From: Dyadobacter sp. CECT 9275
GTDB taxonomy: Bacteria; Bacteroidota; Bacteroidia; Cytophagales; Spirosomataceae
Length of the DNA: 64,000 nt
Direction of reading: 5' to 3'
NCBI RefSeq assembly: GCF_907164905.1
Contig: NZ_CAJRAF010000002.1
Coordinates: 124,001 to 188,000 of the forward strand
Position numbers and translations under genes: made by a program. Positions within the stretch are counted from its first letter, which is position 1. The number at the start of each line of letters is the position of its first letter. This document shows, piece after piece, positions 8,362 to 16,699 of the stretch. The notes under the pieces are model-generated. The model was given only the letters and a program-made list of their open reading frames with translations. It ran no database searches and had not been told where the DNA came from.

Positions 8362-9288
8362 TTAACGTGATCGAATTTTGAAAGTGATGGTACCGGTAGA
8401 CTCATCGGGTACATTAGAAGATTTAGGGATGAATGTAAGGTCCCTAACCGCACTTTTATACTTATTCACTACGGCGTAATCGGTAACCGTTGTATTTTGA
8501 GTAATAATACTTTTTATGCGGCCATTACGGTCAACGGTTATCTTGAAAGTGATATCGCCGGTAACATCCGACCTGTCGTCTACCACCGGTTGGCGGGACA
8601 TCCCCCAACCTGACAAGCTCAAACCAACGGCTGTGCCGCCACCGCCACCTTCGCCCTTGTAGGTTTTGGCGAACAGGCTTCCACTTTTCGAGCCTTTATC
8701 ACCAACTCCTTCAGCATCATCTCCATTGTTGTTACCACCAATTCCTGCTTTGGTGCCGTTTGTACCGTTACTGCCACTTTTACTGCCTGATGATTTGGTA
8801 AACAAGGCGTCTTTGTTAACAGTCTTTTCAGGTGCAGGCTTTGCCACTGGCGTTGAAGAATTGGCACTCCCATTCGCTTTTTTTACATCTGTCTTTTCAG
8901 GTGCTTCAACCGGGCTCTCTGCCTTGGATGTTATGACTGGCTTCTCTGCAACCACTTTGGTTGGCTTTTCCGACTCAATTTTAGGCGGTGTGGGAGGAGT
9001 TGGCTTGGGGGTTGATACAGACTTCACCTTTTTCACTTCGTCTGCGTCAGCCTTCATATTTTCGGCTATCTTGGAATTATTGGGTTTGTTGTATGTCTGA
9101 ACATCTCCTTTTCCCACTTTGCTGGTTCCATAATTGACCTCTACAAACAATTCCAGCGGCTCTACCTTAGGCAATGAGCTATTTAACCGAATGAAGAAAA
9201 AAAGCGTCAGCACGGCGGCAGTGATTCCAACGGACAAAGCCCAGGAAAGTGCGATCCTCTGACGGTCTTCTGCTTGCAATACAACCAT
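8362..9288 (-). CDS. TonB-like energy transducer or periplasmic link protein
   Basis: A 308-residue protein with one N-terminal membrane anchor (about 13-32, WALSVGITAAVLTLFFFIRL), a long Lys/Pro/Glu-rich periplasmic stretch (about 75-165, with PKPTPPTPPK), a Gly/Ser/Asn-rich part (about 165-225) and a C-terminal domain of about 80 residues (from VTGDITFKITVDRNGRIKSI) resembling the TonB/TolA C-terminus. TonB carries energy from an inner membrane ExbB-ExbD motor to outer membrane receptors. No exbB or exbD gene lies in the window, so its motor is elsewhere. It could instead be a TolA-like or structural protein. Confidence 0.75.
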   Translation of the reverse strand: MVVLQAEDRQRIALSWALSVGITAAVLTLFFFIRLNSSLPKVEPLELFVEVNYGTSKVGKGDVQTYNKPNNSKIAENMKADADEVKKVKSVSTPKPTPPTPPKIESEKPTKVVAEKPVITSKAESPVEAPEKTDVKKANGSANSSTPVAKPAPEKTVNKDALFTKSSGSKSGSNGTNGTKAGIGGNNNGDDAEGVGDKGSKSGSLFAKTYKGEGGGGGTAVGLSLSGWGMSRQPVVDDRSDVTGDITFKITVDRNGRIKSIITQNTTVTDYAVVNKYKSAVRDLTFIPKSSNVPDESTGTITFKIRSR

Positions 9289-9353
9289 ATTGAAAGTAAT
9301 GAAAGGTTATTTTGTGAGTGGAACGTAAAACTATTCTATTTTAGTATAAAAGC

Positions 9354-9378
9354 AAAAAAGGGCCTTACCAGCCCTTTC
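9354..9378 (-). terminator. Intrinsic terminator after the HU-like/SPOR gene
   Basis: Arms AAAGGGC (9357-9363) and GCCCTTT (9371-9377) flank a 7-base loop, with an A-run before the stem that reads as a T-tract on the minus strand. It lies 16 bases past the stop at 9394 and separates that gene from the TonB-like gene. Confidence 0.8.
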
Positions 9379-9393
9379 ATACCCTTTTTCAAA

Positions 9394-10455
9394 CTATCTT
9401 TTGTGGTAAACCCATCCCTTTTCGCCGATCACCTCTTTCAGCTGGGCCGCGGCTGCGTGGGCATCGGCCTCCGTTTCAAAACCCTGAACTGCTACCTTAA
9501 CCTTCTTGCTGAATTCATCGCCGGGAATCAGGATCGCCTGGTTGTATCCTTTTTTCTTCATCTCTTCGAGCAAGATACCTGCCTGTCTGTCCCCCTTGAA
9601 AGCACCAGCGATAAGGTAGTATTTAGCATCAACAGCAGTTTCCTCACTAAGCGCTGATACAGGAGCCTCAGCCACGATCTCTTTAACCTGCTCTGTTGCG
9701 ACAGAATCAGTAACTACCGAATCCCATGCTGCTGTGGTGGTTTCTTCGATGAGTGGCTCTGCAATCTTCTCTTCTGCAACAGGTACTTCTTCAACACTAT
9801 TTTTAACCTTCACCTCCTTTTTACTGAAAAAATAGGTGAACGGATTCAGGTTGCTTTTGTTCAATCCCTGATTTGAGGTAACCAGAAAAAAGCTAAAATA
9901 ACATAGTACACCAGCCACCATTGCCGCAGCGGCCCATGTCAGCCAGCTTTGTTTTTTTACTTCATCAACCTCCTCGGCGACATACTCTATTTCCAGTGCT
10001 TTCTGATAAACCGTTTGTTTACCATCAACAGGCCTTTCGGCCATTTTAGCTTCTATCTCATGAAATCCGAACCAGTCGTCCTTAAAGTACTTTACCGAAG
10101 TAGGTTCAAAAACAAGCTTTCCTTCTTCATTGAATACAAATGACCCAATCCCAATAATATCCGCAGTCCCATGATTATGGAGGCCTGCTTTCAGACCTTC
10201 GGTATATAGCCTGATGTAGGTTAGCGCATCACTGTGGCTTATCTTTTCGTGGCGCGAAATATAATTGGCCAGCAAGCCATCATCCAGCTTAATAAACTCA
10301 TTGAAAGCCAACCGCTTAGATGGTGGAGAAAATCTGCCGGTGGTCTTATCATAATAGGCAGCCACCTGCCTTGACAGCAGTGCTCCAAATCCTGGAATGA
10401 CCACAAATTCGAATTCATTAACCAACCTTTGGATTACACTTTCAACAGGTATCAT
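9394..10455 (-). CDS. Membrane protein with N-terminal HU-like domains and C-terminal SPOR domain
   Basis: A 353-residue protein. Residues 1-140 (VIPGFGALLSRQ, FNEFIKLDDGLLANYIS, IGIGSFVFNEEGKL) match the bacterial CCDC81-like HU pair, relatives of the HU/IHF fold. A single membrane segment follows (about 170-194, TWAAAAMVAGVLCYFSFFLV), then an acidic Val/Glu/Thr-rich linker, then a C-terminal SPOR domain (about 278-353, YYLIAGAFKGDRQAGILLEE). SPOR domains bind denuded septal peptidoglycan, so this protein could tie a cytoplasmic HU-like module to the division site. DNA binding by the HU-like part is not shown by sequence. Confidence 0.85.
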   Translation of the reverse strand: MIPVESVIQRLVNEFEFVVIPGFGALLSRQVAAYYDKTTGRFSPPSKRLAFNEFIKLDDGLLANYISRHEKISHSDALTYIRLYTEGLKAGLHNHGTADIIGIGSFVFNEEGKLVFEPTSVKYFKDDWFGFHEIEAKMAERPVDGKQTVYQKALEIEYVAEEVDEVKKQSWLTWAAAAMVAGVLCYFSFFLVTSNQGLNKSNLNPFTYFFSKKEVKVKNSVEEVPVAEEKIAEPLIEETTTAAWDSVVTDSVATEQVKEIVAEAPVSALSEETAVDAKYYLIAGAFKGDRQAGILLEEMKKKGYNQAILIPGDEFSKKVKVAVQGFETEADAHAAAAQLKEVIGEKGWVYHKR

Positions 10456-10484
10456 GCAAGATTTTTTGAGTTGCTGCTACGAAG

Positions 10485-12197
10485 TTAAAAAGAAAAAGAC
10501 AATCCGCCAATAAAGTTTAAACCTTGCTGAGGGTAATACTGATACCGCTGATACTGCTTACCCAGCACATTATTGATGGCGACAAAGGCCGAAAAGTTCT
10601 TGGTTAACAGATAGTCTATCTTGAAATTCAGATCTGCGATAACAGGCAATTTTGTAGTGATTCCGCTCTGAAAATTTTTCGCTTTTATTCTTTTCAACAG
10701 GTAAAAATCGGAGGTAATAAATAACTTTTTACTGATCGTTAGCGCGTTAAACCAGTTTAACGTAAGGTCCGGCCGATGCCAGGCTTCTTCCAGCGATGCA
10801 AGCGAATAATCAAAGTAATTTACCTTCAACGAAGTTTTGAACAAATCGTTCAGGTTATATCCGCCCTGTACCGAAATGGTAAGTACTTTTGTTTTTCCAG
10901 GATCATAAATCACCGAGAAACGGGAGGTATCAGCCAGTGAATTATTAAAGTTGTAAAAATTCCGGTACTGGGCAAGCGAAATCTTACCTTCAAAATTAAT
11001 ACCCTGCTCGGTTTCTCCTTTAACACCGGCGTTAATGTCATAGGTTTTCTCAGTATTGACTATCAGAACGTTACGACCCAGCCATTGATTTTCGTTTAAC
11101 ATGCTCTTTAACGTGTTGCGCACGATATCACCGTTATAACCTGCAAAAACATGAATTCCGCTGATTGGGGTTACGTCAACATTAATGACCGGAAACGCCC
11201 TGGTTTTATTGATGTTTAGTTTACTATCCGTATCACTCACGGCGTTCAGCCCCGCCGAAAGAGAGAACAGATCGGTAACATATTTGAAGGTAGGCCGCAC
11301 CCTGAACAGGTTCCTGTTATAGGTAAAATGATCAACGCGCTGCGAAACAAAAGCATCCACGTCAAGCAGTGCATAAAAAGAATCATTGATCGGTACGGAA
11401 GCGTTTAATTTGGTCCCCCAGTCCAGTTCCGAAGCACTGTAATTATCACGCAACGTATGCAGACTGGTTTTTACGGCGTAATCCACGAGTACGGAGGCAT
11501 CCGTATTTTCAAAGCCCAGGTCTACGCCAAAACGGTTAATCTTTTGCCGGAGGCTGTCGCGGTCTACTGTTACTCCCTCTGGCTGGGGCTTGTATCCATA
11601 AAAATAGTAGCCCTTGTGATCAAAGTCCAGGGCAGCATCCACTTTGTACTTACTCCTGATGTACTTGCCATCTACTTTAAAACCTGTGGACGAATTAGCA
11701 GAATTTTTACCATCCACGGGGCCGTTAGCAGCCGATAGATGCTTGAGCTGCGCCGAGAAGGCGAGATCATCGGATGTTCTTGCTCCTACAAAAGCCTCCC
11801 CCAAAAACCTTCCATAATTACCGGCTCCCAGTTTGATGTAATTATTAAGCGTGGCAGGTGCCTGCTGCCTCTCTTTCTCGTCGGAGGATACTCCAACGGT
11901 CGGGGTAAGCTTTGGAGACGCAATATTAATGTTAGGATCAATGAGCTCATAGGAAACCTTCTTTGCTGACTGGTCGCCTTTTGCCGGCTGTACCTTGTCG
12001 AGCAGCCGGTTAGCCGGTGCAAATTCAATGCTCTTCTCTTTTACAATCTCATAGGTCTGGCTTTCGATTTCCCCTTTCTGGGCTACGGCAAAACCGGCGG
12101 AAAAGCCCAGAAACAATAAAACAATACCAGTACGCACAACGCCTGAATTCATATTTTTAATATTAAATTTCTTATTATTCTGATCAGCTGGTGTCAT
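10485..12197 (-). CDS. Outer membrane beta-barrel protein, TonB-receptor-like without a plug
   Basis: A 570-residue protein. A signal peptide ends at FAVAQ and is followed by an acidic/Lys linker, a start of barrel at LNNYIKLGAGNYGRFLGEAF, many alternating beta strands, and a terminal aromatic strand (FIGGLSFSF) recognised by the Bam complex. No plug domain or TonB box is clear. The start at 12197 lies 6 bases past the upstream TPR gene; an internal ATG at 12152 (MNSGVVRTG) gives a more ordinary signal peptide and may be the real start. The pairing with the large TPR protein suggests joint work in the envelope. Function unknown. Confidence 0.8.
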   Translation of the reverse strand: MTPADQNNKKFNIKNMNSGVVRTGIVLLFLGFSAGFAVAQKGEIESQTYEIVKEKSIEFAPANRLLDKVQPAKGDQSAKKVSYELIDPNINIASPKLTPTVGVSSDEKERQQAPATLNNYIKLGAGNYGRFLGEAFVGARTSDDLAFSAQLKHLSAANGPVDGKNSANSSTGFKVDGKYIRSKYKVDAALDFDHKGYYFYGYKPQPEGVTVDRDSLRQKINRFGVDLGFENTDASVLVDYAVKTSLHTLRDNYSASELDWGTKLNASVPINDSFYALLDVDAFVSQRVDHFTYNRNLFRVRPTFKYVTDLFSLSAGLNAVSDTDSKLNINKTRAFPVINVDVTPISGIHVFAGYNGDIVRNTLKSMLNENQWLGRNVLIVNTEKTYDINAGVKGETEQGINFEGKISLAQYRNFYNFNNSLADTSRFSVIYDPGKTKVLTISVQGGYNLNDLFKTSLKVNYFDYSLASLEEAWHRPDLTLNWFNALTISKKLFITSDFYLLKRIKAKNFQSGITTKLPVIADLNFKIDYLLTKNFSAFVAINNVLGKQYQRYQYYPQQGLNFIGGLSFSF

Positions 12198-12203
12198 GAT
12201 TGT

Positions 12204-15200
12204 CTATTTAATCTGGCTTAATTTGGTTTTTGCCAACTCAACGGCTTCCTTATCATCCGAGTTATCAATAATGGAGCTGAGCGTGGCTTTTGCCTGACTC
12301 ACCTCATTCATTCCCAAATACACATCCGCCAGCAAAATGAACGAACGTACACGCCAGAAATCAAACCCTTCGAAATTTTTTCCCATATCAATAATGGCGG
12401 TTTCCGCTTCTTTATATTTTTTGTTTTTGTAAAGAATCATAGCCGACCAGTAACTTGCCTCGGCTCCGTATTCATCCTTGGATGTTGCCGCAATTTTCTT
12501 AAACTCTTCGCTTGCCTTGACTAGGTCTCCGCGGTCATACGGTACCTTTCCAAGATATAGCTGTGCCTTTCCGACACTGCCTGGAACGATATTGCCTGCA
12601 TTGATCACCTCACGGGCATAATACATGGTAGAGTCATAACCTTTAAGTGTATAATAATTGTCCATCAGTCCCGTCCATGCCTGTACCTGCTCTTTCTTAT
12701 TTTCAGCATTCCGAAGTAGTATCCGGTAATTGGAAACAGCATTATTATAGTTACCACGCCCTATTTCCAGTTCCGCGGAGCGCTGTGCCGCTGCAGAAAC
12801 AAAAGTAGACCGGTTTTCCTGAACAACTTTGGCGAAATACTGAAGCGCCTCATTCACTTTTCCCGTTTTGTCGTAGGACGAGCCAATAAAATATTTGGCA
12901 TCATATTGATGTTTGCTGGAAGGATATCCGTTTAAAAATTCCAGAAGCGACTTGATAGCCACATCATATTTTTCGGCATAATAAAGATTGCGAACATTAT
13001 CAAATTCCACTTCTTCGAGTTTCTCATTACCCGGACTATTTTTCCTGACCACACCGAGCACCTGTGTAAATTCTTCCGGACGTCCGACAGCTGTATAACT
13101 CTCCTGTATACCTTCAAGCGCGCTGCTGGCGGAGGGAGAATCAGGGAATTCGGTCAGGATTTTACGAAAATCCACAATTGCCTGCTCATATACCTGCAGG
13201 TTGTAATACGACTGCGCTCTTCTGAGGAGGGCCGCCGGAATGAGGTAACTCTTTGGTTTCTCATTGATCATCCGGGTAAATCCTTTCACCGCAGCCGAAT
13301 AGCTCTGGTTTTGGAAGTCGATATCTGCAAGCTGGAAATAGGCATCGTCCAGGTATCTGGAACCGGGAAACTGGCGGATCAATAGTTCAAACTGACGCCT
13401 TGCCTCCGCTTCACGATTCATATACACATAAGCCCTTGCCTTTTGATACATGGCATAATCCTTATCCGTTTTACCCTTGGCTGCTACCTGTTCATAAGTG
13501 CGGATAGCTTCATCGTAATTTTTAGCAGCCAGATAACAGTCCCCAAGGCGCGTATAGGCATCCTCGATCACCTGACTGTCTATCCCCTCCGTATTACTCA
13601 CAAATTGCTTGAAATAGGGCAGCGCCTGGCTGTACTTTTTTTGATTATAATAAACATATCCGATCGCGTACAGACTTTTTCGGCCATAAATGCCGGCCTT
13701 TGGATTTTTGGATATCTGGTTAAACTGAGCAACCGCTTCGTCCATTTTTTTCAGACCGTAATTTGACTCAGCCTTATAGTACATTGCGGAAAGCTGAAGT
13801 TCTGGGTCAACCGGGAAACGAAGTGACTTTTCAAGGTATCCGATGGCAGATTCAAAACGCTCCTGATTAAAGTCCGATACGCCCTGATTGTATGTCAGCC
13901 GCTGGTAGGTACCATTAATTTTAGCACTGCGCTTTGACAAGCCTTCTATGTACCGGATCGCAGCAATATTATTATTGGCCCCGGCATGGCCTTCCGCTAC
14001 GAGTTCTGTGGCTTCCTCGGTATGTTTGCTTTGAGGATATTGAGCCATGTATTCATTCAGTTCTTTTACCGCCTCGCTATTATTGCCTAATTCCAGCTGT
14101 ACCTTGGCATGGTTATATGCCGCCTCTTCTTTAATTACTTCATGAAAACTGAGCTTAGCAGCATTATCAAAATATGTTAAAGCATTGCTTAAATTACGAG
14201 TCTTTAAATAACTGATTCCCAGTATATATGAAGAGTACTGCGAAACAGAATCTTTGCCAGAACCTATCGGTTTTAGAGCAGTAATGGCACCTTCATAATT
14301 ATCATTTCTGAACAGAGCATGCCCGTAATGAAGGGATACTGTAGGGGGAACAGCACCAGGTTTCATTTTCTTATAACGTTCATAAGCAACCACCGCTTTG
14401 GAATAATCACCTTTTTCGTAGTAAACCTCTGCCACATACAAAGCCACATCATCCAGTTTAGTATTTCCCTTTTGCTGTGCTAAAAGCTTTTCCCCATACT
14501 GAACCAGCCTGTCATATTCTTTCAACTGGTACAGAGAGGATATGATCCAGTTAGGTGCTTCATCCTTGTAATACGGATGACTTTCCACCCGAAGGAAATC
14601 CTGATAGGCCTCTTCGAAATTGTTCTTCTGGTAATTAATTACTCCGGCGTAAAACGAAGCATCCCCAGCATTTTTAAATTCCGATACGGTTTTAACCTGA
14701 TTAAAGAGCGGAAGCGCCGCATCCGGTTGCTTGGTATTGTAATAAGCCATGGCCAGCTGATAGGTACTTTCCACCTTTTTGCCAGTATTTCCCGGAGAAT
14801 CGACCGATTTCTGGAGATACGTGATAGCCTTTTCATAATCCCCGGCATTATAATAGTAGCTTCCCAGGTCGGAATAGATCTGCTGGGCCTTCGGATGCTC
14901 CGCATGATTCTTGACGAAACGATCTACCTGAATTTCCGCTTCGGGGTAATTCAGATAAAGGCCGGTGACGGCAAAGTAATATTCCGCGGTAATTTTATTA
15001 TAGTCACTGGTACTGAATAACTTATCCTGCGTATTGAGAAACTCTCCAAACTCCTGCCGGGCGGCTACGTAGTTGGATTTCTCGTAATACTCCAGACCGT
15101 TTCTAAAATGGGATTCAGGTTCCGTGATACTCAACGTGCTTTGGGCTAATAGCTGCGTAGATCCCGCGCAAAGTATAACACCCAGGGAACGGGCACTGCG

Positions 15201-15260
15201 TTTAAGAAGCATATAAGACTTTTTCGCTTGATTTTGGGGAATTTGGTTTGGTTTAATCAT
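12204..15260 (-). CDS. Large periplasmic tetratricopeptide-repeat protein
   Basis: A 1018-residue protein with a signal peptide (about 1-40, SLGVILCAGSTQLLAQ) followed by TPR units over almost the whole length (for example GSYYYNAGDYEKAITYLQKS, YAIGYVYYNQKKYSQALPYF and FQLADIDFQNQSYSAAVKGF). TPR arrays form protein-binding superhelices. No catalytic domain is seen. It immediately precedes the beta-barrel gene and is probably the first gene of that transcript. It may be a periplasmic assembly or recruitment factor for an outer membrane complex; this is inference. Confidence 0.87.
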   Translation of the reverse strand: MIKPNQIPQNQAKKSYMLLKRSARSLGVILCAGSTQLLAQSTLSITEPESHFRNGLEYYEKSNYVAARQEFGEFLNTQDKLFSTSDYNKITAEYYFAVTGLYLNYPEAEIQVDRFVKNHAEHPKAQQIYSDLGSYYYNAGDYEKAITYLQKSVDSPGNTGKKVESTYQLAMAYYNTKQPDAALPLFNQVKTVSEFKNAGDASFYAGVINYQKNNFEEAYQDFLRVESHPYYKDEAPNWIISSLYQLKEYDRLVQYGEKLLAQQKGNTKLDDVALYVAEVYYEKGDYSKAVVAYERYKKMKPGAVPPTVSLHYGHALFRNDNYEGAITALKPIGSGKDSVSQYSSYILGISYLKTRNLSNALTYFDNAAKLSFHEVIKEEAAYNHAKVQLELGNNSEAVKELNEYMAQYPQSKHTEEATELVAEGHAGANNNIAAIRYIEGLSKRSAKINGTYQRLTYNQGVSDFNQERFESAIGYLEKSLRFPVDPELQLSAMYYKAESNYGLKKMDEAVAQFNQISKNPKAGIYGRKSLYAIGYVYYNQKKYSQALPYFKQFVSNTEGIDSQVIEDAYTRLGDCYLAAKNYDEAIRTYEQVAAKGKTDKDYAMYQKARAYVYMNREAEARRQFELLIRQFPGSRYLDDAYFQLADIDFQNQSYSAAVKGFTRMINEKPKSYLIPAALLRRAQSYYNLQVYEQAIVDFRKILTEFPDSPSASSALEGIQESYTAVGRPEEFTQVLGVVRKNSPGNEKLEEVEFDNVRNLYYAEKYDVAIKSLLEFLNGYPSSKHQYDAKYFIGSSYDKTGKVNEALQYFAKVVQENRSTFVSAAAQRSAELEIGRGNYNNAVSNYRILLRNAENKKEQVQAWTGLMDNYYTLKGYDSTMYYAREVINAGNIVPGSVGKAQLYLGKVPYDRGDLVKASEEFKKIAATSKDEYGAEASYWSAMILYKNKKYKEAETAIIDMGKNFEGFDFWRVRSFILLADVYLGMNEVSQAKATLSSIIDNSDDKEAVELAKTKLSQIK

Positions 15261-15376
15261 ATATCAATATAAGACATTCTGGGGTGCACTTTACCACCGG
15301 ATTCTGTTTGCTATTTAACGAAATGCAAATTAAAAGCGTATACGCACATATTTTAAAGCTTATCCATCCCGTCGGT

Positions 15377-15628
15377 TTAAAAAATTATTTCATTCCGGCG
15401 GAGCGTCAGCATAAAGTCGTTGTCCATGGCGTCGAACCTGGCCGTAATACAATTCATGAAATTTTCATCAAAAACTGATTCCAATTCCGCCACTGAAGCC
15501 ACCTCATATTCCTCGATTTTGTAAGTTTGTTCGTATAAGCCAGATTCAATTTTAATGATGTATTTATTATTCCACTGATAAATACCAATCTTGTAACGCT
15601 GATCCGGAATATCTTTAATGTATCGCAT
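15377..15628 (-). CDS. Small hypothetical protein
   Basis: An 83-residue protein (MRYIKDIPDQRYKIGIYQWN at its start) with no recognised domain. Alternating charged and aromatic residues (YIIKIESGLYEQTYKIEEYE) suggest a small beta-sheet protein. The ATG at 15626-15628 is preferred; a longer in-frame version back to 15793 would lie inside the TPR lipoprotein gene on the other strand. It is divergent from that gene with only 28 bases between the start codons. The Bacteroidota-like protein composition makes a real gene likely, but function is unknown. Confidence 0.7.
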   Translation of the reverse strand: MRYIKDIPDQRYKIGIYQWNNKYIIKIESGLYEQTYKIEEYEVASVAELESVFDENFMNCITARFDAMDNDFMLTLRRNEIIF

Positions 15629-15656
15629 ACTAAAATTTACTAACACTATTAAACTG

Positions 15657-16697
15657 ATGTTCAGACATAAACTAAAATTTATACCTGTATTACTAATTAT
15701 CATATCCTGTCTGATCACCTCTTGCAGCAGCCAGGATAAAAAAGATGCTTCGGATTTTTTCCTGAAAGGCAATACTGCGTTTACACAAAACAATTATGCC
15801 GAGGCCGTCAGACTCTATGACGAAGCAATTGCCAAAAATGCAGAATTTTCAGATGCTTATCTCAATAAAGGGATTTCTTTAATGAAATTAAACCGCCCTG
15901 AGGATGCCTACGAGGTTTTATCGGAAGCGATCCGGATTGACCCCACCTTCGTACAGGCTATTCTGGCAAGAGCGGAAGTTGCCTTGGTGCTGGGTGATTT
16001 AACCGCTGCCGAGGCAGGTCTGAAGGAGATTCAAAAAAAGTATCAGGACTCTACGAGATATTATCTGATCCATGGAGATCTGATGGTGGAACGCGGGCAA
16101 AATTCGATAGCACTCGCCGATTATGACAAGGCCCTGCAGCTTTCTCCGACTAATACTGAAGCTTGGGTAAACCGTGGCGCCCTTTATTACAACCAGCACC
16201 AGTTTGGTCTGGCAAGAAACGATTTTTCCGAAGCCGTAAAACTAGACCCCTACCGTGCTGAAGCTATCAACAATCTGGGCCTGATTGCTACAAAAGAACG
16301 GAACTGGACGCAGGCATTGGCCTACTTTGACAGAGTACTTGGCCGGAACCCTTCGAACGCGCTGGCCTTGAACAATAAGGCCTTTGTGCTCCTTGAAAAC
16401 CGTAAGGCGGCAGAAGCCCGTGAGCTGATCGAACGGTCACTGGAACTTTTGCCAGAAAACGGTTATGCACTGCGAAACCTTGGTTTATATTACATGCAGA
16501 CGGGTAGTACCGAGAAAGCCATCCAATGCTATGAAAAGGCTATTGAGCTGGCACAACCGGTTGAAAACCTATATGGCTATACCGGACAGGCATATCTGAA
16601 AAACAGCCAGAAGCAGCAAGCCTGCGCCGTCTGGTCCAAAGGAAAACTCTTGTCAGACTCTCTCGCTATCATAAACTACCAGTCGGAATGCCTCTGA
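15657..16697 (+). CDS. TPR-repeat lipoprotein
   Basis: A 346-residue protein with a lipoprotein signal (about 1-20; the lipobox is LITSC, with the acylated Cys before SSQ), followed by about eight TPR units (for example GNTAFTQNNYAEAVRLYDEA, AWVNRGALYYNQHQFGLARN and ALRNLGLYYMQTGSTEKAIQ). It should be anchored to a membrane and act as a scaffold. The ATG at 15657 is chosen over 15618 because it starts directly at the charged n-region of the signal. Its stop is 2 bases from the convergent menD stop. Specific role unknown. Confidence 0.85.
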   Translation: MFRHKLKFIPVLLIIISCLITSCSSQDKKDASDFFLKGNTAFTQNNYAEAVRLYDEAIAKNAEFSDAYLNKGISLMKLNRPEDAYEVLSEAIRIDPTFVQAILARAEVALVLGDLTAAEAGLKEIQKKYQDSTRYYLIHGDLMVERGQNSIALADYDKALQLSPTNTEAWVNRGALYYNQHQFGLARNDFSEAVKLDPYRAEAINNLGLIATKERNWTQALAYFDRVLGRNPSNALALNNKAFVLLENRKAAEARELIERSLELLPENGYALRNLGLYYMQTGSTEKAIQCYEKAIELAQPVENLYGYTGQAYLKNSQKQQACAVWSKGKLLSDSLAIINYQSECL

Positions 16698-16699
16698 AA

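Noticed and set aside
8666..9100. 144-codon hydrophobic open frame on the + strand
   Set aside because: It is the complement of the Pro/Lys/Gly-rich TonB-like linker; its Leu/Pro/Ser repeats come from that composition.
15629..15793. Longer N-terminus for the 83-residue protein
   Set aside because: It would run through the lipoprotein signal sequence on the opposite strand and has no domain support.
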